Assembly (NCBI GenBank): GCA_033060915.1
Contig: CM065380.1
Location: 45,713,001-45,777,000 of the forward strand
DNA length: 64,000 nt
Source: Euryodendron excelsum
Lineage: Eukaryota > Streptophyta > Magnoliopsida > Ericales > Pentaphylacaceae
Direction of reading: 5' to 3'
Position 1 is the stretch's first letter, and every line of letters starts with the position of its first letter. A program made the translations under genes and the position numbers. Shown piece by piece: positions 1 through 12,300 of this stretch. The notes under the pieces are model-generated. The model did no database searches, was not told where the DNA came from, and saw only the letters and a list, made by a program, of their open reading frames with translations.

Positions 1-537
1 GACTTTGTAGGCTAGTCACTAAGCCTCGTTAAACTGAAAATGAAACATATTGAAAGGTTGATATTACAACTCAAAGTGGTTTAGAATATATCTATGTAGA
101 TGTTGAAATAAGAAATTTGTGAACTGTTTTACATTATCGTAATTGTTTTTCTTAGCTATCTCATAACCATTCTATTACCCTATGAATTTTTTTTTTTAAT
201 TCAAACTTATTGTGTTGTTGGATATTACACTGCTGCTGAGCTTCGTCGCTCACCCTATTTTATGAAAAATATTTCAAATGTCTACTTGAAAAAAAAATCA
301 TCATACCCGATGGTTTTGAAGGACTCCAATAGGAGTCAGGGTAATTATAGTAATTTAAGATTGTAAGTTTAAGTCTTGCAATAAAATTTAATTTAAGCAG
401 TTCAACGCTGAAATTTATTTAATGATTTTAGAATATGAGTGTTTGGTTCTCGGATTATTTTGTCTAGTCTTGTGTTTGTTTAGCAGGTCATTTCACGCCT
501 TCAAATTTTCCAAGCATGGAAACTCGGGGTGTGACAG
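1..537. other. Unassigned AT-rich sequence
   Basis: No coding segment, terminal repeat or RNA gene can be supported here. The stretch is AT-rich, with homopolymer T and A runs and no convincing open reading frame on either strand. It ends where the first copy of a direct repeat shared with about 4737-5170 begins. Confidence 0.5.
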
Positions 538-1000
538 CGCCAGACCACTTTGGCATGTGTAGATCTTTGGCCTAGGTGCAGTTGGACAGTTTGTGTCCTT
601 GACTCTTAAGACGCAGTAATTTGCACACTAAAGTGTGACTGGCTCTAGGTCATTCAATATTACTGTCACATGCTGTTCAACGAGGCTGAACACGCATAGC
701 CAAGTTGCCTTGTTGAGATGTAAAGCACGTCTACGTGGAACATGACACATGGACAGTCAAAAGGTGACTATATTTTGCCCATTGCGCGTGTGGTCATCAC
801 ATAGTGTGGACACATGTGCCACATATGTTGACTCGTTTATGGAAATTTAATGTGCATTAACAAATTCACACCATTAGATCAAAATACGATACTCCGTCAT
901 TTTCAAAAACAGTGCACGCTTATGTTTGTACGAAAAGGGCATCTTTAAGACCCTATATAAAAGGTCCCTTGTGTTCTTTAGACTCACTTTGAACTTTCTT
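538..1000 (+). repeat. Direct repeat copy 1, possible LTR
   Basis: This segment resembles 4737-5170 in the same orientation. Both share the opening ACCACTTTGGCATG, a middle block about Cys-rich-looking TTCAATRT signals and 'GGC(A)AGGCTGAA'-like text, and a closing block reading AAAGGTYCCTT. The pair flanks about 3.7 kb of degenerate transposon sequence, as two LTRs would. The preceding bases TGTGACA would suit an LTR start, but no primer-binding site or target duplication could be shown, so the LTR reading is an inference. Confidence 0.35.
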
Positions 1001-1076
1001 GGTTCTCTAAAATCTTTCTAAGGCAATTTCTACCAAGAGGATGTTTTCACCGTTTCTCATTACTCTACTAGTCTAA

Positions 1077-2100
1077 ATTTTTTTTTTCTGATAAAATAAA
1101 TTAGTATTAGGATAAATGCCTAAAAGGGGGAGAACCATGTACAACTAGCATATAGCCTATAGCTTACCTTGCCTATATATTTATATGCATATACAAATTG
1201 CACAATAAGTGTACGAAAGAAACAAAAAAAAGGAGTAGCATCAGACATCCAAGATAATAGGGAAATGAGAAAAATTCCCATTAAACTGTGTATCGGGTGC
1301 TCCACTTCTTCAAAAGATTTGCTATTTCTTTCTCACTAAATATTTACCATAACACAAAGCGGAATGACAACCCAAATCTTGCTAACCCTCCTGCTCGGAC
1401 AACCATGACCCCAACATTGCATCAAGGCCTCAACTGATGAAGGCATCACCCACTCCACTCCATGTAAAGATAATATCATGTTCCCAATATCCCGAGCCAC
1501 TAGGCAATGCAAAAGGAGATGATTAACCTTCTCATCACCATTGTTGCACATATAACACCAATCCAAAATAATTTTCCTTCTCTTTCTTAAATAATCCACC
1601 GTTCAGGTGGTCTCCATAACAGCTGTCCACGTAAAAAAGACCACCTTCAGAGGTGCTTTAATATTCCAAATTTCTTTCCAGGGATACGGGCTTTTCCTTT
1701 AACCACACAAAGCTCTTTAAAACAAGTGAACAGAGAAGGAACCATTCCCTGAAACTTTCCATAACATTGAATCTCACATGTCCTACTGATTCTACAATCA
1801 TACAACATTGCAAACAGAGGTTTCATTGATTCCAACTCCTAATCCTCTAAATTCCTTCTGAACTGTGGAGACCATACTATATCTCTCGAAGAGATAGACA
1901 AATGACTCCCCACCGAAGCTCATGCCTTTCTCTATTATGCCAAGAAGGGAGCTCCCAGTATGCTAAGCCTATAACCATCACAGCATGCTCTCTTGCCTGA
2001 AAAGAATCCCAACCCCAATATGACGTGCCCCATACTGTGGTGCTCTGTGAAGAGGAGGAATTCAATGAACAAGACTGCATGATTAACCCCTCTTCCATGT
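1077..2100 (-). mobile_element. 5'-truncated LINE (L1-type) tail
   Basis: On the minus strand, broken frames encode the C-terminal zinc-binding part of a plant LINE reverse transcriptase (zf-RVT type). The ...LDWCYMCN...VNHLLLHC... segment near 1336-1580 carries the expected Cys/Cys and His/Cys pairs, and it is preceded near 1600-1690 by residues matching the KAPxKVxFFTWTA region. The T run at 1077-1089 is the poly(A) tail in the minus direction. The last coding part (1120-1305) is similar to the fragment at 62345-62547, so both belong to one family. Frameshifts and stops make it inactive, and the 5' end is ill defined. Confidence 0.7.
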
Positions 2101-2289
2101 TCCGATTCAGTCCTGAGAATACGAGTGACTCAACTTATACCTTTATCTGCAATGAAAGCTATAGTCCTGTACTAGAGAACAAGATTTATTTGACCATGTC
2201 CTAAAGAATTATGTTGATGTTATGGAGAAATCGTTCATTTATATGCCACTTGCAATACCAAGGGCCTCTCCATCATTAGAAACAAGGTC

Positions 2290-3560
2290 TTTTTTACAAA
2301 CTTCTCTTGCGGTGGATCCTAGATACTCAAACCTACATGGCTAGCTGGGGAGAATTTGGTCTTTCTTTAGGCAATGTGTACGATGTCCTCGGACTAGAGG
2401 TGTTCAATGAAGTTGACTTTTGCAAATGCGAATTCACTAATGAAAAGAATGAGACTTACCACTTTAGAGGCCCATTTGCCCTTGGCAAACAAATGTGGTT
2501 CGTGCTAGACGAGTGAGGGTGGAGTTTGGACAAGCATCCACAAGCTAGCTCAAAGAACACATTCATTCAATGGATGCGCCACATCTTTAGAGATTACCCA
2601 CCAAAAAAGAAGTTAAGGTGCTAAGAAGACGGGTGCTAGCCATCCTTCTGTGTCAAGACCAGGTTTTAATACATGGTACACTTTCGCAAGCTACATTTTA
2701 TGGCTTTCAAGCCATATTCTTGAACCAACTCACACCCTTGCAAAGATGGGATGACCTCTAACATTTTTTAGATAGTCATCGTCCTTGCCAATGATTATTC
2801 AATGCCCCTGGGTCCCCTATTAATGGGGACCTTGTTCAAGCGTTTGAACACACTCAACACTAATCATCAACAGTTGCACGTTTGTTATAATGAATCGACC
2901 TATTTGGGTCTCTTTTATGGAGATGGTGCACCACCGCCAAAGCACTTTGTTGATTTTTAAGAAGAAAAGCTCCTTAAGGATCCCATTAGTAATGACAATT
3001 GATCTTCCTAAGCCAAAAAGTAGACTAAGGCTGGGCTCCCAATATATTACAAGGAGTTAAAATAAGAATTTTTCTATTTGGTGAATTACAATCCTCACAA
3101 GGTTGCTCACCAGTTTGATTATGATCAAAGGGGAACCATAGAAACGCGAATTTTTCAGTGTCGATGAGGCCATTGATGAGGAGTTTGCCCATCATTGCTT
3201 TTTCAACAATGCTACCCTTCTTTGCTTAAAAGGGCTTCTAGTTCTTGGTATCCACTGAATTGGTTTGGTGATGCCACGGTGGAGTGCATTCTTGCAACTA
3301 TAGCTCGCTACCTTTAAGGAGATCATCAATGACATCGAGGAGTGTCAAACTCCAAAAACCATTATCGAAAAAGACAACGCTTTCAAGGTTCCTCCCAAGC
3401 GTGATCCATTCTCACGTAATCCTTTCACCATATTTTCTATCTGTAATAAAATTGGGACCAACAATACTGAGCTGAAGAGGGAGAGGCTAAAGGAAGGATT
3501 GTTCGGTGTTAGGAAGCAAAGAGGAGTGACCTAAAGAGGTGGGCATTGAAAAAAAGCTAA
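2290..3560 (+). pseudogene. Degenerate plant-mobile-domain-like ORF
   Basis: The clearest piece is 2307-2516. It encodes a segment reading W-x-x-x-T-x-T-Y-x-x-x-WGEFGLSLGNVYDVLGL, which resembles the start of the plant mobile domain (PMD) carried by MAIL-type genes and by many plant transposons. Frameshifted downstream pieces continue the theme (FIQWMRHIF near 2565, GTLSQATFYGFQAIF near 2670, LLMGTLFKRL near 2820). Stops and frameshifts occur throughout, so no protein is made from it today. It sits between two direct repeats (538-1000 and 4737-5170), which suggests transposon cargo rather than a host gene. The PMD assignment rests on pattern recognition alone. Confidence 0.4.
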
Positions 3561-3808
3561 GGAAAATCTTGTATTCCTCTATTCTTATTGTCATTTCCTA
3601 TATTAATTTGACCTTTCTCTTGATAGTCCTTCTAGTTGGTTCGGCGGATACAAGAAGACGAGCAGGACATACTAAGACTTTGGGTAGTTGGGGTGGCAGA
3701 AATGTGAGAAAGTTTTGAGTTCCATGAATACTCTAGGTTGTGTTTTATGAAGTGCCATGATCTTGAATGCAACTTCCTATAAGAGATGATGGTTTACCAT
3801 GGAGCTAG

Positions 3809-4361
3809 CCTAAGAAACATGGATGTAGACACAAGATAACATCCATAAACCACCAAAAACAAGATAAAAATAACTAAATAAATTCACAACTAAAACACAA
3901 TAACTAACAAGTTGAGGATTTGAAAAAATAAATTTGGGTGTTCTATATTTTGGTGTTGCTCACTGTTTTGCTAGAATGACTTGCAATTTTGATTCTTAAA
4001 TAGTGTGGATGGAGGAGGTTCCACCTTCTTTAGTCCCCTTAGTGTTTGTTGAGGCTTCTAACTCTTTGTAAGTGCCTTGGGTCCCCTATCTAAAAATAAA
4101 AGTCATGAAGTTTATAAATTCAACTCCATTTAATATTTTTAACAATAACATTTCAATCTCGACAGTCCCAAAACTTGTCCAACTAAGGAACATGTGTGTA
4201 ATTGATGTGTTCGAGATGTGTCCACTAACACCAATAGTAATAAAATATTGGACACGCCAATTGACATGTCTAACATGTGTCCCGATATCTCCAAGGAGTA
4301 TGAGTCTAAAACGTGTCCAACACGAAAACGACACTCTAAACGGAGTATTCGTGCTTATGGA
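3809..4361. mobile_element. hAT-type MITE, family 1, TSD GAGCTAGC
   Basis: A 553-bp non-coding element opening with CTAAGAAACATGG and closing with a degenerate GTGCTTATGGA. It is bracketed by the perfect 8-bp direct repeat GAGCTAGC (3801-3808 and 4362-4369), the target size made by hAT transposases. It resembles 15713-16232 and 53797-54296 in ends, length and the repeated GTGTCC/GGACAC motifs inside. It lies inside the older repeat-flanked transposon region. Confidence 0.8.
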
Positions 4362-4736
4362 GAGCTAGCAAAACACATTAGATGACATAGAGGACTATGG
4401 AGATGGCTAGGTAAGAGATTGATAAACTATGTATTAGAGAGACAGGTGCAGTCTAGTCCTTATCGAAATGAATGGCAATCTTTGCCTTAATATATGTTCG
4501 GCCTTCATTGTTAGAAAGGATAAAGCCCAAATAAGATAGAGCTTATCGAAAATAATCTCATAAAATTCATCAATTGGGGACCTTGCCAAGTTGGTTAGGT
4601 AACTAGTCTTCTAGGAACAGTCTTCGAAGAAAATCTCTCTCTTAGTTAGGATTAAAGGCAACTAGAACCTTTGTGGGGTTAAGTGTCCTAGTGAGACCTT
4701 CGTCCCTAACTACCAAGCCATAAGACTCCAGAGTTC

Positions 4737-5170
4737 CGCAATGGCCGTCAAACCACTTTGGCATGCCCAACCCTCCCTTTTGGGCTAGGTGAAGTCGTGC
4801 AATTTGCGTCTTTGATTCTCAACTTTCGTGGCAGGTTAACAAGGCATTCCTTAGTGTCAAGGCATGCAATAACTATTGTTAGCTCCAAATCGTTCAATGT
4901 AGCTAACACGTACCATTCGGCAAGGCCGAAACCACATCACTAGGATTGATCTCATATGTGTGCCTCTAGGAAGTTGACACATGGAGATAATCGAGATTAC
5001 TATGCCATCATATAAAGCACGTCTATATGGCATATCTATGGCAATTTGTTTTTAGAATTATTTGGCATATCTATGACACATGGCAAGTGAGAAGGTGTAT
5101 ACACCTTTTTCTATGTCATGCATTATAAAATTATGACAAAAAGGTTCCTTACACTTTGAAAAAAGATAAA
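4737..5170 (+). repeat. Direct repeat copy 2, possible LTR
   Basis: This is the partner of 538-1000 and shares its start (ACCACTTTGGCATGC) and end (AAAGGTTCCTTACAC). With the other copy it brackets the PMD-like pseudogene, the LINE tail and a MITE. The two copies are strongly diverged, so any element they delimit is old. No target duplication was found. Confidence 0.35.
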
Positions 5171-5446
5171 AATAAAAATAAAAAATCTGTCAATAAAACC
5201 CTTGTACAATTTTAACTCTCAACCTTCCTCTCTTACCACTTGTTTAGCAGCCCTTTAGCATTAACTTAGCAACAACCCAACCTCACCAGTCTAAGCCGCT
5301 TAGGTTCTCCCCCATTTTGGAGGTTGAAGTCATCCTTTCCAACTTCGAAACTTAATTATCCTCATCTATATTTATTCAACTTTATCTAACTACCAACATC
5401 AGCATTTAGCTTTTGACTTCTGGCTTCCAATCAACAAGTTCTCAAG

Positions 5447-5448
<2 letters not shown>

Positions 5449-5478
<30 letters not shown>
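5449..5478. repeat. (CT)n microsatellite
   Basis: An uninterrupted CT dinucleotide run of about 15 units. An open frame passes through it but has no recognisable content. Confidence 0.95.
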
Positions 5479-5479
<1 letters not shown>

Positions 5480-5481
<2 letters not shown>

Positions 5482-7937
5482 GCATCTTCCATGAATTCCT
5501 CTCAAAATACACTTATGCATCCTATTTCCATATTTGGGCTTTTTTATCTTGTTTTACAGGCGAATACATCCTCAACGCTCTCTTACACCCAATATGCAAC
5601 TTCCAGAGGGCGCCAACCATGCTTTTATCTTCTATAAGTTTTCAACAATCCTCTATTTATACTGAGTTTGCAATACTCTAGCAGTTATCCAATACTATAC
5701 AATATCCCATCAGTAGACAATTTGTTAAATAAAGCCGCATCCCCTCACCAACTAGCATAGCCAATCGGATTGCGCCACATGTTAAGGGAAGAAAGCACCC
5801 AAGGACACCTATGTAGTTTTTGAACTTAACAAGGAAAAACAACACCTAAACCTAGCAACAACAAAAAGTCATGTCGTACAAGAATTGGATAACTATGGAT
5901 GTAATAATATCATAAATTCACAAAATAAGGCGAAGTTGACTCACTGCCACAAGTTGAGTTGACATGCCAAGTTGTGCAAGAAAACTACAGAATTCTCTAT
6001 ATTTATAGAATAAAAATTTAGTAAGACATTACAGGCATCAGAGATCTCATGTATACTTAGTTACTAATCACATGGTTGGATTGGCAGATTAGTTATTGGG
6101 TAAAAAGAACCAATAATAATTTTTTTTACCAAATGCTCATGGTTTATAAACCTCCTATGTATCAAGATATCACCAATTTGGAAGCAATCTATGCTTGATT
6201 GTTATTCCCTAAAAATAACTAATTCCATTTTTTTGTATTAAATTTTCAACTGTGGACAAATGGCATGGATTTTTTTATCATTTTTCAAACCACCCCCCCT
6301 CTCTCGTTTCTCCTTTGTAGGTACCACTTCCTTGGAAGCAAACTCGATTTTCCTTGCCCACCTCCACGAACTAATATTCAACAACATGGGGAAAATCATG
6401 TAAAGAGCATGATAAGCATTTTAACCCCAAAGAAAAAATGATGATAAGCCAAAAAAAAAAAAGCTTTACTTCAAGCAAAATACAAGCACACGAACTAGAC
6501 AAAAAAAGTCAGAATAACAAGAAGACTGAAGTAAAAATTAGGCTAGTGACACCAACGATAATAATATCAACCTTCCCCTTAGCATGTCTATAACTATGTC
6601 CACTGAAAATTGACACAAAAGGCCATTGCTTGTAGCAACGGTAAAAGCTCAAGCTACTAGATGTGAGAATGTCGATTCAAGTACGACATGGCACTAGTCC
6701 ACATCAAATTGCAGGACTCTCTAGGTAAATCCCGTTATGCTAGTGCTATAACATAGAGTTAAGCATGTGTGGAACATGGACATATTCTACATTAACAAGG
6801 GATCTCAAGTGTACAATATTTTCTGTGTAAGGCACTCCTCCAAATCTCAACTTAGATGACAACCCATGCATAGCAAACACATTAAGCATGACGAGAGTGC
6901 AGGATATAAAGTCAAGCATCTTTCTACAACTTTTCAGTTGGAAGTGCAGTCAACCAACCTGTGCATTTTCCATATGCTTAACTGGCCACATCTGCAGCTT
7001 CCATAACTTCAGTATCTTGCTCTTTTACCACCTTCAGCATAGGGCACATTCTCATGGATACCCATGGATTACCTGCCATGTGAAGAAAGTTTAGGTTTAT
7101 AGAAATTGGCCAGCAGACCAAAACAAGAAAGAACCATTCATCCTCCTTTTACAAAAATTAAAAATCAACAAAATAAAGGCAACAGAGGGGGGGAGGGGGG
7201 TTTTGTTTGTTTGAAAGATACTAGGATTTTTGGTGCACATGATGCTTAATTAGAAGTTCCACTTTCCTTTTCTTAGACAGCCATGTCCATCTCTCACCAC
7301 ACAACCCACAACCACTATATTAGGGTCAAACATTACATCTCCAAAAAAAATAGGAAGAAAGCAATGTAAAAATAGGAGCCACGTTAGTGAAAAATGAGTT
7401 TTTTTCTAGATATAGGATCAACATAACTAAATGGCACATACTACTATTTCCAATCAACTACAAAAAATTAGGTACAGGAGCACCAATAAATTTCTAATTT
7501 TATCTATCAAGTATAGAGAAAGAACTGATAATTTCTCTTCTCATATATCAACTCCTCAACAGGAAAAATCAAGGGTGGAAAAGGGGGAGAAAACCATATT
7601 CAAACAACCTTAATAAATGCAATCACTGCTAACAGTAACTAGTCCAGCTTAAAGAAACCTCAAGACTCATAAGATGTAAATGTAAAATCATGAGAGCCTG
7701 TAATACATAAATTTAAAAGAAATAGTTGTATCATTGAACCCATGCAACATCTTTTTAAAATTCATGCAGTCAACTAATCCCGCATTTCCTCTGTCAAAGA
7801 AAATTTCAGTTTACACCAATCCACTGTTCATTTGCCAGACATAACATAAAAAATTTCGAACGATTACAATAGAAGTTAAGCATGAATCCCTCCCCAACAT
7901 CCGCTATGTTCTGAAAAAATTGCTAGATGTCGTATTG
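5480..7937. other. Intergenic sequence downstream of the TRAUCO-like gene
   Basis: About 2.4 kb of AT-rich sequence with no supportable gene. It holds homopolymer runs (a G-rich patch at about 7186-7200 and A runs near 6450). The stretch nearest 7938 must contain the 3' UTR and poly(A) site of the TRAUCO-like gene, but no strong AATAAA signal is evident on the minus strand. Confidence 0.5.
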
Positions 7938-8203
7938 CTAATGTTTCTTCTCACTGGACACACCATTCTCAACTTTGCCATCATAGCCATGATAAGGAAC
8001 TTCAATCATGGGTCTTGGGATGGGGCGGCCACCTAAGTCTTCTGGAAACAATTCAAAATCTGGGCCAAAGTTGAACTTGACAGCACAATTTGGTTGATTG
8101 GGAAGTGTATACATTGAAGCTGCAGGGTAGTATCGTCCACCGTAGAGATCCTGAAAAGCAACCCCTTGGCATATCCCATTTTTGAAGAAAGATATTTCAC
8201 TTC
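7938..8203 (-). CDS. TRO: TRAUCO/ASH2-like protein, coding exon 2 (C-terminus)
   Basis: This exon supplies the last 87 residues and the TAG stop (7938-7940). It opens after a TTTGCAG acceptor on the minus strand, with GA completing a glycine codon split by the intron. It reads [20 protein letters not shown] followed by [11 protein letters not shown] and a conserved end region containing GPDFE. These are the closing strands of the SPRY domain and the C-terminal tail of ASH2-type COMPASS subunits. The splice phase (1) matches exon 1 exactly, and the joined product is 473 residues, near the Arabidopsis TRAUCO length. The domain is cut mid-fold by a 9.2-kb intron, yet both halves are intact, so the gene looks functional. 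Confidence 0.95.
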
Positions 8204-8964
8204 CTGCAAATAAAAAGCAACAAAGCTACCCCATCTTAAACCTCTATCTTGGCAAATTACTTAAAGTTTAGAACGAGAGGATCATTAATATAACAACTCT
8301 ACATCTGCTCATCAAACAGTAAAGAATTACCGAAATTTTCTTTAATATGAATATAACATCTCCTCATCAAACACTAAAAAGTTATCAAATTTTTTTTTAT
8401 GCCATATAGATATTTATTTCAATAAATTTTCTATGTTGCCCCAACTTAGAGACAAGGCACAACGGTTTGACATTCATGGCTATACTACTCCACATGCAAT
8501 TATTATAAAGTAGCTGTAGTCTGCTAGTCTCTCTCTTTTCCTCACATTGCTATATAGCAGCAGGGACAGTGGTTTTCACCTTCTTTTAGCAATTTTTGTT
8601 TTTGATAAGCACCTTTCTTGTAGATTAGAATATACTCCTCTAGCGTCTCACTGTTCCTCACTTGCAGGTGAGTCAAAAGAATGTGGATGGTAGATTAACT
8701 CATTGTCCTATCCAAAGTTGCAACTTGAGCAATCAAGCACAGCAGCCATTAGCCAAAAGCAACATAACATAAGAGACATTTAGTGTGTTAGGGTGTGGAG
8801 AGAACTATAGATAAAATTCAGAAGTACCATCTGTTGGAGAATGCTGTATGCAGGCTCAATAACACCAGAAGAAGTTTTTTTTCCCCTCTTTTTTTGGTTT
8901 TTTTTTTTTGGGAGGCGGGGATGAATGAGGTGTCTGGACCTCTTAGAGAAACCAGGGGGCACGC

Positions 8965-9007
8965 AGTCTTTAGTTCTAGTCAAGGGAAATGACTAGAACT
9001 AAAGACT
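8965..9007. repeat. Perfect 18-bp inverted repeat with 7-nt loop
   Basis: AGTCTTTAGTTCTAGTCA at 8965-8982 is exactly complementary to 8990-9007, with AGGGAAA as the loop. It lies in the TRAUCO-like intron next to a T-rich stretch and would form a stable hairpin in RNA of either strand. Nothing else marks it as a terminator or microRNA precursor. Confidence 0.9.
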
Positions 9008-9277
9008 TCCGCTTCTCAAGCCAGGTTCACGGATATCTCATCTATCCCTTAGGTAATAACACTGGGAGATCTAGTATTTTATATTCCTCCCTCAATGAAT
9101 AGGCATTAGGAAGGTGGCTTTGGAGACACACAGAGCACAAAAGCTCATGCCAGCAGATGATTCTAATAGAGGAGCTCTTTTCCAGTTGGATTTAGGCTAC
9201 CTCGTAAAATGTTTCGCAGTCAAGGCTCATAGGAAAGCATTTCAAGGATTGTCGTAAAACTTGTAAAGGTATTTGCT

Positions 9278-9396
9278 TTCTTTTTTATTATTTTTTTGGT
9301 ACATCAGATGGCCAAAGCCCAAAGGAAGGGGGAAGGTGAATCAAACTGATGACCGCAAACATGGGTAGGGGCACCATTATCACTGGGCTAACCCCT
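9278..9396 (-). mobile_element. tRNA-derived SINE-like unit
   Basis: On the minus strand the sequence begins with a pol III A-box-like stretch (TTAGCCCAGTGATAATGG, complement of about 9391-9374). About 30-40 nt later comes a B-box-like GTTTGATTCACC (complement of about 9346-9335), and the unit ends in an A/T-rich tail (T-rich on plus, 9278-9298). The order and spacing match a short tRNA-related SINE. No target duplication was resolved. Confidence 0.5.
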
Positions 9397-9399
9397 CTC

Positions 9400-12300
9400 C
9401 TCAAGGTATTTGCTTTCTAGAGGACAGTGAATCTAAAGATTATTCAACATGAGTTGATTTGTGAGCGCCTTGTAAGTGACTCTATATAGTCATTTAAGTC
9501 TCGAGGCCAATACCATGTCACTCAACCATCTCATCCTTCAAAGTCTGTTCTTCTATGTGATTCAGGATGGAGTGGTCTTTCTCCATAAACCTCTGCTCTT
9601 TGGTGTTGGGGTACTTCATTGTTCTAGCACAATTCCTCAGTCCTAGTTGCAACTTGCAATAACTATCTTTCTTCACTGAATTAGCATCTTAGTGTAGTAT
9701 TAATATACATAGAAATATGACTATCAGGACTGGAAATTTCTTTAAGCATCCTATTACTACATAAGTGTCTTGAAAACTAAGGTTAAGGATTAAACAGCAA
9801 AGAAACCCACTTAAGAGGCACAGACTGTCAAACATAAGCATGTGAATTTGTTTTCAGACCATAGGGTTCAGTGTTATGATATTGAGATGAGAAATGAGCA
9901 CAAGTAAGAAGTAAATGCAAAACTAAAAACTATCAGAAACAACCTTGAAGGAAGGTAATAATCCACCCTTTTTTTTTTTATAACTGAAGGTAATAACCCA
10001 CCTTAGGCAGGGATGGCCCCTGTATGACTCTCTTAGACAGGTCAGCCTCGCTCTCCATGATCCAAGTGATGCCAAGTGGAGCAAGCAGCTCATAGGACAA
10101 ACTCCGGAGGCTCCACCACAAAGAGCTCTCAGCAGAAAGTATCAAGGCTTTAGACTTTCTACTCTAACAAAAGTCCATAGTGCCAGAGTTCAATAAACCA
10201 CCATAAAAGCAAAACGCTTGTTGCTTACAAGGTACCATCACTTCTAAACTAAATTCAAATAGGAGAAGGCAAGCCCAAGAGAAAACATGATAGGGCCATG
10301 GAGAAAAAAAACCAAAAAGACTTGAGCTGAAAAGCTCCACTTGTGTGCGACACTGACATCAACCATTATGCTCTGAGAAAGACAGAGGCCCGTGTCGTTG
10401 AGGGGTAGGAGAAGGGAAGAAAGCTTATGGAACTCCCTAATTTCAAATTTACAACGAAGTTGAGAAGCACAATATTAGTGATGCAAAATTAAACCATGTA
10501 CAAATTAGTACTTCAGCAGTTACTTACCCAAATAAAAAATTAAAAAAAAGAGTACTTTAGCAGTGATGATACTGTAGCAGTTAAATTAACAACATAGTAT
10601 GGCAGCGGTCATTTTACTGTAGTATGACATGTTAGTGTTACAGTAACATTTTTTTTAAAGGACTTCTACAATAACATATCTGGGATATAAAGTTGCTTAG
10701 TGGCTAGAATTTAATGTTGTCAGTCTATCAACTACCAACATGTCCACATGTGAGTGTAAAGGAATTGAAATTTGTTTCTTCAACAATTAGAGATTGTTCT
10801 GCGAGGAAGAGAATTCCTCTTTCAGACTTTCTCTTCCTTGCTTTATAGACCAGACGACCAGCCCTTGCATTCCAATATCATTTGTCCTACCGTTTTACAA
10901 GTTGACATATCGTTTCACAGCCAAATCATTTGTCCTAATTGCCCAGACCTAAACTACCTATGACAAAAAAAAAAAAAAAAAATGAAATAAAATAAAAAAA
11001 GTTATCCCTGCTAACCAGATAGGTTCTTTCTAATATACCTCAGCAAGTGGCCCCTTTTTTCCCATCACCACCTTTGCCAAGCTACAGATCTCTGTATCTC
11101 ATAAAAGAAATCCTTAGAGATCTCCAACAGCATGAAAACAGGGAAGAGGCACTAAATACTATATTTCAGCCCTATGTATATATTTTGGATTTGCAAATTT
11201 GAAATTAGCAGATTTGTATTTGATGATTTAAAGGGAGTAACTTAAAAGTAAGATTTAATAGTTTAGATTCAGATTTCAACAAAAGCAAGAATGGATATGA
11301 GAGCCTTTGATTAAAAAAGGCTTGTGAAGAACCATTTGCCCAAGGATCACAATTGATGCATGGTTTTGAGAAGGTTGAAGGCATGAACAGGGACAAAGAG
11401 CCCAAGAAGGAAGGAAAGCCCCAACTCCCAACGAGTGAATGGGAGCATAAAAGTGAGAGTACTTCATAAAGCATGACTATAAAACCTAATACTCCATTTA
11501 GGGGTGCAAATAAGAAATTGGAGGAGACAACAAAAAGTCCTAAGGGAGCTAGGGAAAAGTCTTAAGTAATTTGACTAGCATGTGGAGGAGGAGCTCACGT
11601 TTGAGGAAACCGCCAAATGTGTGTACCTATCCTCTCGGGTTGTGAGAGACTCTTAAATGGTTAGACTAGGTTGTGTTTTCTCTTGGTGCCTTTGGATGAT
11701 TGTTGTGAGAATTGCTTTTAGGATGGAGTTGCTATTACTTGTATGTTTCTTCCATGCCTAGCCACTTGGGGTGTAAGTAGATGTTTTAAGACTTAGGTTT
11801 AGTGTCTTAGTATGTTCTCTTTTTGAGAGCCTATGTTATCTTAGGCCTGTGTCCTAAGCTTCATTGTGGTATCCAATTTTTTTGATAGTAAAATGCTTAT
11901 TGTTTGTGCGTGGGGTACCGGGTTAATGGATTGAATCAGCCGGGTTGATGGAGATCCAATTTTTTTATGGTAATCACAGGTGCTAACACGGCAAAGGACC
12001 ACCGAAGGAATAGGAGAGAGAGTTAAGGCAGTCTTAAGAAGAGGGTGTGGTAGTAAAAAGTCCAGGAGGTGAGAGCCCTAGGCTCGCTTAAGGCTAGTGG
12101 CTTCTAACTTGTCTCACTAAGGGAAGGAGGACTTCCCTTTCTATAGGTGATGGGACTCTAGGGTTGAGCCAACCTGTGAGTGCCCTGACCAATGGCTCGT
12201 CCCCCTACATCTAACAATCAGAATGTCAACTCTGCATCTGAGATAGCTCAAAGGTAGGTAGGATTCAGCTAAGAATTGGTAGTTGACTTATATTAAATGC

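Noticed and set aside
10590..10680. Recurring ACTGTAGCAG/ACAGTAAC motifs as MITE ends
   Set aside because: No consistent inverted ends or target duplication could be drawn.
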